From contig NZ_JAGGPA010000002.1 in NCBI RefSeq assembly GCF_018614035.1, positions 111,040 to 175,039 of the forward strand: a stretch of 64,000 nucleotides of DNA, read 5' to 3'. This document shows, one piece after another, positions 50,665-59,032 of this stretch (positions are counted from its first letter, which is position 1; every line of letters begins with the position of its first letter). A model generated the notes under the pieces. The model saw only the letters and a program-made list of their open reading frames with translations. It was not told the origin of the DNA and ran no database searches. Position numbers and translations under genes: made by a program. This stretch comes from Streptomyces sp. ISL-96. Its GTDB lineage: Bacteria; Actinomycetota; Actinomycetes; Streptomycetales; Streptomycetaceae.

Positions 50665-50720
50665 CTGGACTACGACACCGAAGCGACCGTGTACGACGCC
50701 ACGCGCGGCGGCGTCCCCAT
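50665..50720 (+). pseudogene. Fragment of a SAM methyltransferase N-terminus
   Basis: Reading from CTG 50665 gives LDYDTEATVYDATRGGVP, the N-terminal motif of a Streptomyces class I methyltransferase (LDYDxEAxxYDxTRGG). It has no usable start and the remainder is missing. It lies directly after the pterin dehydratase stop. Confidence 0.4.
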
Positions 50721-50758
50721 ACCCGCCCCGCGCTACCGGCTGCCTGGCCTGCACAAGA

Positions 50759-51223
50759 TCACTCGGGGGACGCCCGGCGGGTGAAATCCATGACCCAGTT
50801 GGTCAGCCACGTCTTCTCGCCGTCGGCGGAGAAGGCCTGCTCCCAGCGGGCCGTGGTGGCGCTGATGCCCGACCAGACGAAGCGGATCCGTATGTCCTTG
50901 CCGCCGCACGTGTCGTCGCCCACGAAGACGCCGCGCCCGTCCGCGCCGAACCGGCCGGTCACGGGCGGTTCCAGGCGGCCGGTGCGGCTGTTCACCCAGT
51001 TCAGCGTCCACTCCTCGCGCTCCTGGTCGTAGAGGCGGAGGGTGAGTCCGGAAAAGCCCCGGCTGGGAAAGGTGATCTCGTCCACCTGCGCGGCGCCGCC
51101 GAAGAGTGGCTGCACGCGCGTGCTGCCTTCGAATTCCGACCAGCCGCTGTCCGGGTCGAGGAAGTCCGTGAGGATGCGGTTGTGGACGTTCCACTCGCCG
51201 TTGAAGAAGTCGAAGTCGTTCAC
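50759..51223 (-). CDS. Calycin/DUF1579-like small protein
   Basis: A 154-residue protein of beta strands: NDFDFFNGEWNVHNRILTDF at the start, FEGSTRVQPLFGGAAQVDEI, LTLRLYDQEREEWTLNWVN and GVFVGDDTCGGKDIRIRFV, typical of lipocalin-like barrels. The function is unknown. Start GTG 51223 overlaps the upstream gene's stop (GTGA), so it is the second gene of a two-gene unit under the WYL-associated palindrome. Confidence 0.7.
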   Translation of the reverse strand: MNDFDFFNGEWNVHNRILTDFLDPDSGWSEFEGSTRVQPLFGGAAQVDEITFPSRGFSGLTLRLYDQEREEWTLNWVNSRTGRLEPPVTGRFGADGRGVFVGDDTCGGKDIRIRFVWSGISATTARWEQAFSADGEKTWLTNWVMDFTRRASPE

Positions 51224-51699
51224 GAGCGGTCTCCTGTGGTGCCCTCGGGGAGGGAGTCGGCGATGTACGCGTCGAGATCGGGGACGGGCGGGGCGAGCAT
51301 GTGGCGTACCCACGCGTCGCGTTCGTGCAAAATCGGCGGCAGCTCCCACACGCAGCCGATCCAGGGGGAAGCCGGCCTGATGAAGTGGGTGGGGTCCAGG
51401 TCGGGGCAGCCCAGGGCGGGCTGGCCGGCCGCCGCGCCGCCGAAGTGCAGGACGTTGTCCCACACCCAGCTGTACGCGTTGAGGTACGCCCCGCTGTCCC
51501 CGCCGCGGTGCAGGACGACGAACGTGGCCGGCGGTGTGCCGTCGGGCTCCGGCAGCAGGTCCGGGAGGATCGCGTACGCGGCCTTCTCGACCCGGGGATC
51601 GATTCCGGCGGGGTCTGCGGTGACGTGGTAGCGCTTGATGCGGCGGCCACCGATTTCGAGGGGTGGCGGCACTGTCAGGAGCTTCTCCGTAAAGGGCAT
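51220..51699 (-). CDS. Unknown protein, partner of the 50759 gene
   Basis: A 159-residue protein I do not recognise. Seen: LEIGGRRIKRYHVTADPAGI, YAILPDLLPEPDGTPPATFV, VLHRGGDSGAYLNAYSWVWD and IRPASPWIGCVWELPPILHE. ATG 51699 is preferred over ATG 51729 because the latter overlaps the palindrome that divides this gene from the WYL regulator; neither has a good RBS, so a leaderless transcript is possible. Confidence 0.65.
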   Translation of the reverse strand: MPFTEKLLTVPPPLEIGGRRIKRYHVTADPAGIDPRVEKAAYAILPDLLPEPDGTPPATFVVLHRGGDSGAYLNAYSWVWDNVLHFGGAAAGQPALGCPDLDPTHFIRPASPWIGCVWELPPILHERDAWVRHMLAPPVPDLDAYIADSLPEGTTGDRS

Positions 51700-51720
51700 G
51701 GCAGGAAGGTAGGACCGCTT

Positions 51721-51741
51721 CACTGACATCCACTGTCAGTG
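51721..51741. promoter_or_regulatory. Palindrome CACTGACA-5-TGTCAGTG between divergent genes
   Basis: Perfect 8-bp arms with a TCCAC spacer, centred between the 51699 start (minus) and the WYL regulator start 51762 (plus). It is the obvious operator for the WYL regulator. Confidence 0.65.
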
Positions 51742-51761
51742 GAGTGCGCGAGACTTCCGGC

Positions 51762-52736
51762 ATGCGTGCGAGCCGACTCGTCCAGATCCTGCTGCTGCTC
51801 CAGACCCGGGGCCGGATGACCGCTGCCCGGCTCGCCGAAGAGCTGGAGGTGTCGGTACGTACCGTCTACCGCGACGTCGAGGCGCTGCACGCCGCGGGAG
51901 TCCCCCTGTACGGCGACGCCGGACACGCCGGTGGCTACCAGCTCCTCGCGGGCTACCGCACCCGGCTCACCGGCCTCACCACCGGCGAGGCCGAGGCGCT
52001 GTTCCTCTCGGGCATCCCAGGTCCCGCCGCCGAACTCGGCCTCGGGTCCGTCCTTGCCGCCGCCCAGCTGAAGCTGCGGGCGGCGCTCCCCGCAGAGCTG
52101 CGCGGACACGTGGACCGGATGCAGGGCCGCTTCCACCTCGACGCGCCCGGGTGGTACGCCGAGGACGACCCCGTGCCGTATCTGGCGCAGGTCGCGGACG
52201 CCGTGTGGAACGGCACGGTGCTCGCCGTGCGCTACCGAAGGTGGAAGGAGCCGACCGACGTCGACCGCCGCCTCGAACCGTACGGCCTGGTCCTGAAGGC
52301 GGGCCGCTGGTACGTCGTCGCGGGCGGCCCGGGTCCACGAACGTACCGGATCGACCAAATCCTCCAACTCCACGTCCTGGACGAGGAGTTCGAGCACGAA
52401 CTGCCCGAGGATTTCGACCTGGCCGAGTACTGGCGGCAGTACCAGGTGGATTTCCGGGCCCGGCTGCACCGCGCCGAAGCGGTCGTACGGATCTCGCCGA
52501 GCGGGGTCGGCCGGCTCACCGGAGCCGCCGCCGCGGCCGTGGCCGCCACCGGAAGACCGGAACCGGCCGGTGACTGGATACGGGCCGTACTGCCCATCGA
52601 GACCACCGACCACGCGCACGCGCAGTTCCTCGGACTCGGGGCGGAGATCGAGGTCCTGGAACCGGCCGAGCTGCGCGAGCGCCTGCGGCAGACGGCGCGC
52701 GAGCTCGGCGCCCTTTACGCCGCTGGGGCGCCCTGA
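51762..52736 (+). CDS. YafY-type HTH-WYL transcriptional regulator
   Basis: A 324-residue regulator. The HTH (about 1-60: SRLVQILLLLQTRGRMTAAR, LAEELEVSVRTVYRDVEALH) is of the DeoR-like type. The WYL domain (about 130-220) contains RRLEPYGLVLKAGRWYVVAG, which carries the W-Y-V signature, and a C-terminal WCX domain follows. WYL domains bind small ligands or nucleic acid. ATG 51762 matches the usual start of homologues; GTG 51744 is the alternative. It is divergent from two unknown genes across a palindrome. Confidence 0.88.
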   Translation: MRASRLVQILLLLQTRGRMTAARLAEELEVSVRTVYRDVEALHAAGVPLYGDAGHAGGYQLLAGYRTRLTGLTTGEAEALFLSGIPGPAAELGLGSVLAAAQLKLRAALPAELRGHVDRMQGRFHLDAPGWYAEDDPVPYLAQVADAVWNGTVLAVRYRRWKEPTDVDRRLEPYGLVLKAGRWYVVAGGPGPRTYRIDQILQLHVLDEEFEHELPEDFDLAEYWRQYQVDFRARLHRAEAVVRISPSGVGRLTGAAAAAVAATGRPEPAGDWIRAVLPIETTDHAHAQFLGLGAEIEVLEPAELRERLRQTARELGALYAAGAP

Positions 52737-52837
52737 GCGCGGCATTCAGACCCGCGGGAGTACCGGAGCGGCGGGGTGGGTTTGCCGGACCGGCAACAAG
52801 GTTTGCCGCCGGAACGGTCTGGCCTGAAGGTGGAGGC

Positions 52838-53740
52838 ATGACTGACAGCCACAGGCACACCCACAGCCACCATCACGGCAGCCACCATTCCACCGACTTC
52901 GACTGGGACGCGCTCGGCACCCACCTGGAGCACGAGGCCGAGGTGAACCGTCCCGTGTACGAGCAGGCCGCGGCCTGGATCGCCGAGCGCGTCCGGGCGC
53001 CGCAGGGCGTACGCCGCGTCCTGGACATCGGCAGCGGCCCCGGACTCATCACCTGCATGCTCGCCGAGGCATTCCCGGACGCGGAGATCGTGGCCGTCGA
53101 CGGTACGCCGGCGCTCCTTGAGCGTGCCCGGGCGCGGGCGGAGCGCTCCGGCCTGGGGGAGAGGGTACGTACTCTCGTCGCCGAAGTGCCCGACGAGCTC
53201 GGCTCCTTGGGCGAGGCCGACCTGGTCTGGGCCGCCAACTCCCTGCACCACGTCGGCGACCAGCGCGCGGCCCTCACCGGCTTCGCCGGGCTGCTGCGCC
53301 CCGGCGGGACGGTGGCCCTGTTCGAGGGCGGCCTGGCCCCGCGCCACCTGCCCCGCGACTTCGGGATCGGCAGGCCGGGCCTGGAGGCGCGGCTGGAGGC
53401 CGCGCGGAGCGAGTGGTTCACCGAGATGCGGGAGGCGCTGCCCGGCGCGAAGCCCGAGGTGGAGGACTGGAGTGCGCTGCTGGCCGCCGCCGGGCTGACC
53501 CCGGGCGGCAGCCGCTCCTTCCTGCTCGACCTGCCGGCCCCGCTGCCGGCCGCGGCGCGTGAGCTGGTCGTCGAGACCTTCGCGCGGCAGCGCGAGGTCT
53601 CCGCCGATCGTCTCGCCGACGACGACGTGGCGACGCTGGAGCGGCTGCTGGACGCGCGGGACCCGGCCGGCCTGGCTCAGCGCCCCGACGTTTTCATGCT
53701 GCAGGCGCGCACGCTGCACATCGCGCACCGCCCCGCCTGA
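52838..53740 (+). CDS. Class I SAM methyltransferase with a His-rich N-terminus
   Basis: A 300-residue methyltransferase. The first 18 residues hold nine His (SHRHTHSHHHGSHH). Motif I is VLDIGSGPGLITCMLAEAFP near 62-81, then EIVAVDGTPALLERARARAE, DLVWAANSLHHVGDQ and LRPGGTVALFEGGL. The His-rich segment may bind Ni, Zn or Cu. The acceptor is unknown. It is not obviously linked to the WYL gene 100 bp upstream. Confidence 0.83.
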   Translation: MTDSHRHTHSHHHGSHHSTDFDWDALGTHLEHEAEVNRPVYEQAAAWIAERVRAPQGVRRVLDIGSGPGLITCMLAEAFPDAEIVAVDGTPALLERARARAERSGLGERVRTLVAEVPDELGSLGEADLVWAANSLHHVGDQRAALTGFAGLLRPGGTVALFEGGLAPRHLPRDFGIGRPGLEARLEAARSEWFTEMREALPGAKPEVEDWSALLAAAGLTPGGSRSFLLDLPAPLPAAARELVVETFARQREVSADRLADDDVATLERLLDARDPAGLAQRPDVFMLQARTLHIAHRPA

Positions 53741-53762
53741 GCAGCCGGGCGGACCCTGCGGC

Positions 53763-54245
53763 CTACGGGTTGAACACCGGCTCCAACTGCCACCACTGGC
53801 CGGGTGAGTCGGTGTCCTCCCACTGCCGTACATTCGCGCCGTCGTCCATGCTGCCGTCCGCCACTTCGAGCAGCAGCCCGCTGACGTAACTGATCAGCGT
53901 GACCGTGCCCGGTGCGTCCAGGTGCTGTTCGACGATCCACTCCTGGGCGCCGAAGTTGTTGGCCTTCCACTGCTGGATGTTGGCGCCGTTCTCGGTGGAG
54001 GCCCCGGCCACGTCGAGCCGCTTGCCGCTGGCGGCGTTCACCAGGTGGTAGAGGCCGCCGCCGCTGTGCACCGCCGACACCTCCCACTGCTGCGCGGGTG
54101 CGCCGGTGTCCTTGCCCTGCTGGACGTTGGCGCCGCTGCCCTTGTGGCCGCCGTACACCTCGAGCAGCAGCCCGCTGCCGACATTGCGCAGCCGGTACGG
54201 GCCTTCCTGGATGGGCTGCGGCTGCTGGGCGACGCCCCCGCTCAT
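53763..54245 (-). CDS. Ricin-type beta-trefoil lectin domain protein
   Basis: A 160-residue protein that is one trefoil. Three repeats with the QxW motif are visible: YRLRNVGSGLLLEVYGG...AQQWEV, YHLVNAASGKRLDVAG...AQEWIV, TVTLISYVSGLLLEVADGS...GQWWQL. It has no signal peptide and starts at ATG 54245 with AAGGAG 9 nt upstream. It probably binds sugars. As a stand-alone cytoplasmic-looking lectin its role is unclear. Confidence 0.87.
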   Translation of the reverse strand: MSGGVAQQPQPIQEGPYRLRNVGSGLLLEVYGGHKGSGANVQQGKDTGAPAQQWEVSAVHSGGGLYHLVNAASGKRLDVAGASTENGANIQQWKANNFGAQEWIVEQHLDAPGTVTLISYVSGLLLEVADGSMDDGANVRQWEDTDSPGQWWQLEPVFNP

Positions 54246-54348
54246 GTTCCGTACTCCTTCAGGCAGTTGGGGCATTGAGGACGGCGGTCGCGAGTGGCGA
54301 AACGGCGCCAACCGGGCCGAACCGGTTGGCCCGTGCTGTGTCAGGTTG

Positions 54349-55185
54349 TCAGGCGCCGAAGTCGAAGGTCGCCGGGTCGGGGCCGAGGCGCCTGCCCTCG
54401 TCGAGCGCGGCGAACGCCGCCAGGTCGTCTGCGTCCAGCTCGAAGTCGAAGACGTCGAGGTTCTCCTCGATCCGGGACGGGGTCACGGACTTGGGGATCA
54501 CGACATTGCCGGTCTGGAGGTGCCAGCGCAGCACCGCCTGAGCCGGGGTCTTCCCGTGCTTGCGGGCCACCGCGACCACCGTGGGGACCTCCAGCAGCCC
54601 CTTGCCCTGGCCGAGCGGCGACCAGGCCTCGGTCGCGATGCCGTGCTTGGCGTGGAAGGCGCGGGAGGCCTCCTGCTGAAGCTGCGGGTGGAGCTCGATC
54701 TGGTTGACCGCCGGGACGACCGAGGTCTCGCCGATCAGGCGCTCAAGGTGCTCGGGGAGGAAGTTGGAGACGCCGATCGCCTTGGCGCGTCCGTCCGCGT
54801 AGATCTTCTCGAAGGCCTTGTACGTGTCCACGTACGCGTCCTTGGACGGCAGCGGCCAGTGGATCAGGTACAGGTCGACGTAGTCGAGGCCGAGCTTCGC
54901 CAGCGAGTTGTCGAAGGCGCGCAGCGTGGAGTCGAAACCCTGTTCGGAATTCCAGAGCTTTGTCGTGATGAACAGCTCGTCGCGGGCGACACCGGAGGCG
55001 GCGATGGCCTTCCCGGTGCCGGTCTCGTTCTCGTAGATCGCGGCGGTGTCGATGGATCGGTACCCGGCCTGGATCGCGGTGCCGACGGCCTTCTCGGCCT
55101 CGTCGTCAGGCACTTGCCATACGCCGAAGCCGAGCTGGGGCATCTCGACGCCGTTGTTCAGAGTGAGGGTGGGGGCCTTGCTCAC
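54349..55185 (-). CDS. Aldo/keto reductase (2,5-diketo-D-gluconate reductase type)
   Basis: A 278-residue NADPH-dependent reductase. Seen: GVEMPQLGFGVWQVPDDEAE, YRSIDTAAIYENETGTGKAI (catalytic Asp, then Tyr), the Lys of ITTKLWNSEQGFD, the His of DLYLIHWPLPSKD, SNFLPEHLERL and the coenzyme tail VIPKSVTPSRIEENLDVFDF. It reduces carbonyl groups. Start GTG 55185 has AAGGATCG upstream. The substrate is unknown. Confidence 0.9.
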   Translation of the reverse strand: MSKAPTLTLNNGVEMPQLGFGVWQVPDDEAEKAVGTAIQAGYRSIDTAAIYENETGTGKAIAASGVARDELFITTKLWNSEQGFDSTLRAFDNSLAKLGLDYVDLYLIHWPLPSKDAYVDTYKAFEKIYADGRAKAIGVSNFLPEHLERLIGETSVVPAVNQIELHPQLQQEASRAFHAKHGIATEAWSPLGQGKGLLEVPTVVAVARKHGKTPAQAVLRWHLQTGNVVIPKSVTPSRIEENLDVFDFELDADDLAAFAALDEGRRLGPDPATFDFGA

Positions 55186-55537
55186 GAGCGATCGATCCTT
55201 ACGTCGTCGGTTGGTACTCCCAGCGTCAACGATCAAGTGCCCCGGTGCATTCCCGCGACGGTCCCGAGATATGCGTCACGGACGGCGGGGTTCTGTCGCA
55301 CCCGCGTGGCGCCGCCCTCGCGAGAAACCGAGCCGAGGGCGAGGACGACGGCCGCCGAGTGCCATATGGCGACGGTCAGTTGCTCCCCTTCCTTTCCCGA
55401 CGATGCGGGCAGGGCGGTGTGGTGATCGGAGACGCCGTCGCCCTTCCCCTGGGCGGACGCGCCGCCCCCTTCCGGCCTCCCTGCGGGGAGGGCCGGGGCG
55501 TGCTCGGCCCTCCCCCTTGTCCCGCGTGGAGCGGGTG
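55186..55537. other. Intergenic region with a terminator-like hairpin
   Basis: About 350 bp. A near-perfect CCGGCCTCCC/GGGAGGGCCGG hairpin lies at about 55472-55496, downstream of the minus-strand gene ending at 55538. A minus-strand frame containing VAIWHSAAVVLALGSVSREG (about 55300-55380) looks somewhat protein-like but has no start; it may be a gene relic. Otherwise nothing recognised. Confidence 0.5.
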
Positions 55538-55816
55538 CTATCCCACGTTGCGGTGGAGGTCCCGCACGTCGGCGCCGGTGGAGGTGAGGGTGCCGTCGTG
55601 CTGCTCGTAGTGGGACAGGGCGAGGCCGAGCCCGAAGAACGTGGGCGCCCACTCGCCGACGAACAGCCCCCACCGGTCGGCGCGGGCAAGCCCGGTGCCG
55701 GGCTCCAACTTCAGTGACCCGGCCCATACGGCGACGGTGAGGCCGATGGAGGCGAGGGCGGCGGTGTAGGCGTGCTCGCTGCGCATGCCCATGTCGTGCA
55801 GCTTCTTGATGACCAT
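55538..55816 (-). CDS. Small two-helix membrane protein
   Basis: A 92-residue protein with hydrophobic segments YTAALASIGLTVAVWAGSL and FFGLGLALSHY, ending in a polar part (HDGTLTSTGADVRDLHRNVG). It is not assigned to a family. Its promoter region contains a 12-bp palindrome. ATG 55816 has CGGAGC upstream. Confidence 0.65.
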   Translation of the reverse strand: MVIKKLHDMGMRSEHAYTAALASIGLTVAVWAGSLKLEPGTGLARADRWGLFVGEWAPTFFGLGLALSHYEQHDGTLTSTGADVRDLHRNVG

Positions 55817-55857
55817 GGCGTGCTCCGTTCAGTTCGTTGCGCTTTCACACGACCCCC

Positions 55858-55869
55858 CGGAACGTTCCG
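55858..55869. promoter_or_regulatory. Palindrome CGGAACGTTCCG
   Basis: Perfect 12-bp palindrome 42 bp upstream of the small membrane protein start. GAAC-GTTC half-sites are common in regulator operators. Regulator unknown. Confidence 0.4.
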
Positions 55870-55923
55870 ATCTACCGTTGCACAACAAATGCCAGGCCGC
55901 CGGTTGGGTGTTTACGCCGGTCG

Positions 55924-57747
55924 TCACCGGTACAGGGCGTCGACCTCCACCGCGTACGCCGCCTCGATCGCCCTGCGCTTGAGTTTGAGCGAGGGGGTCA
56001 GCAGCCCCTGCTCCTCGCTGAACTGGTGGGCCAGTATCCGGAACGTACGGATCGACTCGGCCTGGGAGACCAGCGTGTTCGCGGCCACGACCGCGCGCCG
56101 TACCTCCATCTCCAGATCGGGATCCCGCACCAGGTCGGCCGCGTTCAGCGGCGGTTTGTCGCGCATCTGGAGCCAGTGGTCCACGGCCTCCTGGTCGAGC
56201 GTGACGAGGGCCGCGATGTACGGCCTGTCGTTGCCGACGACGATGCACTGGGCCACCAGCGGATGCGACCGGATCCGTTCCTCCAGCCCGGTGGGCGACA
56301 CGCTCTTGCCGCTCAACGTCACCAGGATCTCCTTCTTCCGCCCGGTGATCGTCAGATAGCCGTCCTCGTCCAGCGCCCCGATGTCACCCGTGGCCAGCCA
56401 GCCGTCGCGCAGTACGGCGTCTGTGGCCCTCGGATCGTTCAGATACCCGGAGAAGATCTGGCCGCCGTGCAGCCAGATCTCGCCGTCGTCCGCGATACGC
56501 ACGGTCGTGCCGGGCAGCGGCAGCCCGACCGTGCCGAAGCGGGTGCGCTCGGGCGGGTTGGCGGTGGCGGCCGCCGTCGACTCGGTGAGCCCGTACCCCT
56601 CGAAGATCGTCACGCCCGCGCCCGCGAAGAACAGGCCGAGCCGCCGCGACATCGCGGAACCGCCGGACATCGCGTGCCGCACGCGCCCGCCCATGGCCTC
56701 GCGTACCTTCGCGTACACGGCCTTCTCGAAGAACTGGTGCTGGAGCCGCAGCGCGGGGGAGGGCCCGGGCCCGGTGCCGAACGCGCGGTGCTCCTGCGCC
56801 TCGGCGTACCGCACCGCCACCTCGACGGCCTTGTCGAACGCCCCGGCCTTTCCGGCCGCTTCCGCCTTGCGCCGGGCACCGCTGTAGACCTTCTCGAAGA
56901 TGTACGGCACGGCCAGGATGAACGTGGGCCGGAAAGCGACCAGGTCCGGCATCAGCGCATGCGCCGCCAGCACCGGCTGGTGCCCGAGCTTGACCCGCCC
57001 CCGCACCGCCGCGACCTCGACCATCCGCCCGAAGACATGGGCGAGCGGCAGGAACAGCAGCGTCGCCGCCTCGTCGCCCGGCTTGGAGTGGAACACCGAC
57101 TCCCAGCGGCCCAGGACGGTGTCGGACTCGTACATGAAATTGGCGTGCGTGATCACGCACCCCTTGGACCGCCCCGTGGTCCCCGACGTGTAGATCACCG
57201 TCGCCACGGAATCCGGCGTCACCGCCCGCCGGTGGCGGTGCACCACGTCGTCGTCGATGTGCGCCCCCGCCCGGATCAGCTCCGCCTCCGCCCCCTTGTC
57301 CAGCTGCCACAGGCGCTTGAGCATCGGCAGCCGGTCGATCACCGAGCCGACGGTCATCGCGTGGTCCTCGTGCTCGACCATGCAGGCGGTGACTCCGGCG
57401 TCGTGGAGGGTCCAGAAGACCTGATCGGAGGAGGCGGTGGGATAAATCGGCACGGGCTGGGCGCCGACGGTCCACAGTGCGAAGTCGAAAAGTGTCCACT
57501 CGTAGCGCGTACGCGACATGATCGCGACACGGTCGCCGAACCGCACACCGTGCGCCAGCAGCCCCTTGGCGATGGCCAGCACCTCGTCACGGAACCGGCC
57601 CGACGACACATCGCGCCAGCGGCCGTCCTCGCCCTTGCGCCCGAGCGCGACGCGGTGCGGATCCTCCTCCGCGTGATCGAAGACGACGTCCGCCAGACCG
57701 CCGACCTGAGGCGCCGTCGCCATGGGTGGGACAGTGAACTCGCGCAA
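55924..57747 (-). CDS. Long-chain fatty-acid-CoA ligase (AMP-forming)
   Basis: A 607-residue ANL-superfamily enzyme. Seen: the P-loop VATVIYTSGTTGRSKGCVIT near 180-199, the acyl site block FLPLAHVFGRM, FEGYGLTESTAA, and the C-terminal GWLATGDIGALDEDGYLTIT and GRKKEILVTLSGKSVSP. It activates fatty acids to acyl-AMP, then acyl-CoA. Start is TTG 57747, giving LREFTVPP, because AAGGAGCAGG precedes it and homologues begin REFxVPP; the upstream ATG lacks an RBS. A perfect 16-bp palindrome lies about 88 bp upstream. Confidence 0.9.
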   Translation of the reverse strand: MREFTVPPMATAPQVGGLADVVFDHAEEDPHRVALGRKGEDGRWRDVSSGRFRDEVLAIAKGLLAHGVRFGDRVAIMSRTRYEWTLFDFALWTVGAQPVPIYPTASSDQVFWTLHDAGVTACMVEHEDHAMTVGSVIDRLPMLKRLWQLDKGAEAELIRAGAHIDDDVVHRHRRAVTPDSVATVIYTSGTTGRSKGCVITHANFMYESDTVLGRWESVFHSKPGDEAATLLFLPLAHVFGRMVEVAAVRGRVKLGHQPVLAAHALMPDLVAFRPTFILAVPYIFEKVYSGARRKAEAAGKAGAFDKAVEVAVRYAEAQEHRAFGTGPGPSPALRLQHQFFEKAVYAKVREAMGGRVRHAMSGGSAMSRRLGLFFAGAGVTIFEGYGLTESTAAATANPPERTRFGTVGLPLPGTTVRIADDGEIWLHGGQIFSGYLNDPRATDAVLRDGWLATGDIGALDEDGYLTITGRKKEILVTLSGKSVSPTGLEERIRSHPLVAQCIVVGNDRPYIAALVTLDQEAVDHWLQMRDKPPLNAADLVRDPDLEMEVRRAVVAANTLVSQAESIRTFRILAHQFSEEQGLLTPSLKLKRRAIEAAYAVEVDALYR

Positions 57748-57834
57748 TGACCTGCTCCTTGTGGCGCTCCGCACAGCGCCGTGACGCTACCTCACGGTTT
57801 CTGCACGTGGGAGGGGAACGCGAAATCCGAACTA

Positions 57835-57850
57835 CTGTGCATATGCACAG
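57835..57850. promoter_or_regulatory. Perfect 16-bp palindrome CTGTGCATATGCACAG
   Basis: Both strands read CTGTGCATATGCACAG, 88 bp upstream of the acyl-CoA ligase start. Good candidate for a FadR- or TetR-type repressor site. The rest of 57748-58025 contains a CCGTGGAG/CTCCACGG hairpin at 57901-57936, downstream of the LysR gene, likely its terminator. Confidence 0.5.
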
Positions 57851-58025
57851 CTCAACAGGTGAAATACGGTCACACGGGGAAGGCGCGGGCCCTTTCCTGA
57901 CCGTGGAGTAAGTAAGGCGCGCGGGAATCTCCACGGGATCTGTACGCCCGCTCCGCAAATCCCGACGGGCCTCGATTCCTTGATCCGGACACCACTGTCC
58001 GACCACGACGTGCTGTCCGGGGGCG

Positions 58026-58904
58026 TCATCGTCGGCTGACCGGTGGCCGGTGCAGGCGGTCGCCGCCGGCCAGGATCGCCGCCGCGAGCGCGTCCGCCGC
58101 GTCCTGGGCGGCGGCCCGCCTGCGGCCGTGCAGCAGGACGAAGTCCACGCCGCCGAGTTCCGGCAGGCCCGCCTTCGCCGGTACGGGGACCAGGCCCGGC
58201 GGGATCAGGCCCCGGGTGTGCGGCATGACGCCGAGGCCGGCGCGGGCCGCCGCGATCAGTCCGCTGAGGCTGCCGCTCGTACAGGCGATGCGCCACGGGC
58301 GGCCGTCCTCCTCCAGGACTTCGAGGGCGCGGGCCCGGGTGATGCCGGGCGGCGGGAAGACGATCAGCGGGACGGGGCGGTCGGGGTCCAGGCGCAGGGA
58401 CGGTGCGCCGATCCACGTCAGCGTCGACTGCCAGACCAGCTCGCCGTGGGTGTCGCCGGGCCGCCGCTTGGCCAGCACGAGGTCGAGGCGGCCCGCTTCC
58501 AGCTGCTGGTGCAGGGTGCCGGAGAGCTCCACGGTCAGCTCCAGCTCGACCTCGGGATGGTCCCGGCGGAACGCCTCCAGAATCTCCGGGAGCCGGGTCA
58601 GTACGAAGTCCTCCGAGGCGCCGAAACGCAGCCGCCCGCGCAGGCGGGTCCCGGTGAAGAAGGCCGCGGCCCGCTCATGGGCGCGCAGGATCGTACGGGC
58701 GAAGCCGAGCATCGCCTCGCCGTCCTCGGTGAGTTCCACCCGGTGCGTGTCACGGGTGAAGAGCCGGCGCCCGGTCGCCTCCTCCAGCCGGCGTACGTGC
58801 TGGCTCACCGTGGACTGGCGCAGGCCGAGGCGCCGGGCGGCCTGGGTGAAGCTGAGGGTCTGGGCGACGGCCAGGAAGGTGCGGAGCTGGGTGGGCTCGT
58901 ACAT
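58026..58904 (-). CDS. LysR family transcriptional regulator
   Basis: A 292-residue LysR protein. The winged HTH (about 1-65) reads MYEPTQLRTFLAVAQTLSFT, QAARRLGLRQSTVSQHVRRL, EEATGRRLFTRD. The co-inducer domain (about 90-290) starts with GRLRFGASEDFVLTRLPEIL. It is transcribed divergently from the BASS transporter across about 130 bp that contain the repeat CGGGATTC; it very likely controls that gene and itself. Confidence 0.9.
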   Translation of the reverse strand: MYEPTQLRTFLAVAQTLSFTQAARRLGLRQSTVSQHVRRLEEATGRRLFTRDTHRVELTEDGEAMLGFARTILRAHERAAAFFTGTRLRGRLRFGASEDFVLTRLPEILEAFRRDHPEVELELTVELSGTLHQQLEAGRLDLVLAKRRPGDTHGELVWQSTLTWIGAPSLRLDPDRPVPLIVFPPPGITRARALEVLEEDGRPWRIACTSGSLSGLIAAARAGLGVMPHTRGLIPPGLVPVPAKAGLPELGGVDFVLLHGRRRAAAQDAADALAAAILAGGDRLHRPPVSRR

Positions 58905-58926
58905 GGGGCGAGCGTACCCCCGTCAT

Positions 58927-58968
58927 CGGGATTCATGATGGCAGTGAGAGCGGTATACGGGATTCCCG
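58927..58968. promoter_or_regulatory. CGGGATTC direct repeats, candidate LysR operator
   Basis: CGGGATTC at 58927-58934 and 58958-58965, 31 bp apart (three helical turns). The second extends to the palindrome CGGGATTCCCG. TATACG at 58954-58959 may be a -10 element. Confidence 0.45.
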
Positions 58969-59032
58969 ATCGCCCGGCGGAGGAGGAACATGGAGCGGGC
59001 ACGTACTGCCCGAGAGCAAGCAAGTGGAGCCA

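Noticed and set aside
55300..55380. Protein-like minus-strand segment VAIWHSAAVVLALGSVSREG
   Set aside because: No start codon or RBS produces a stable frame, and no relative could be named; noted only as a possible relic.
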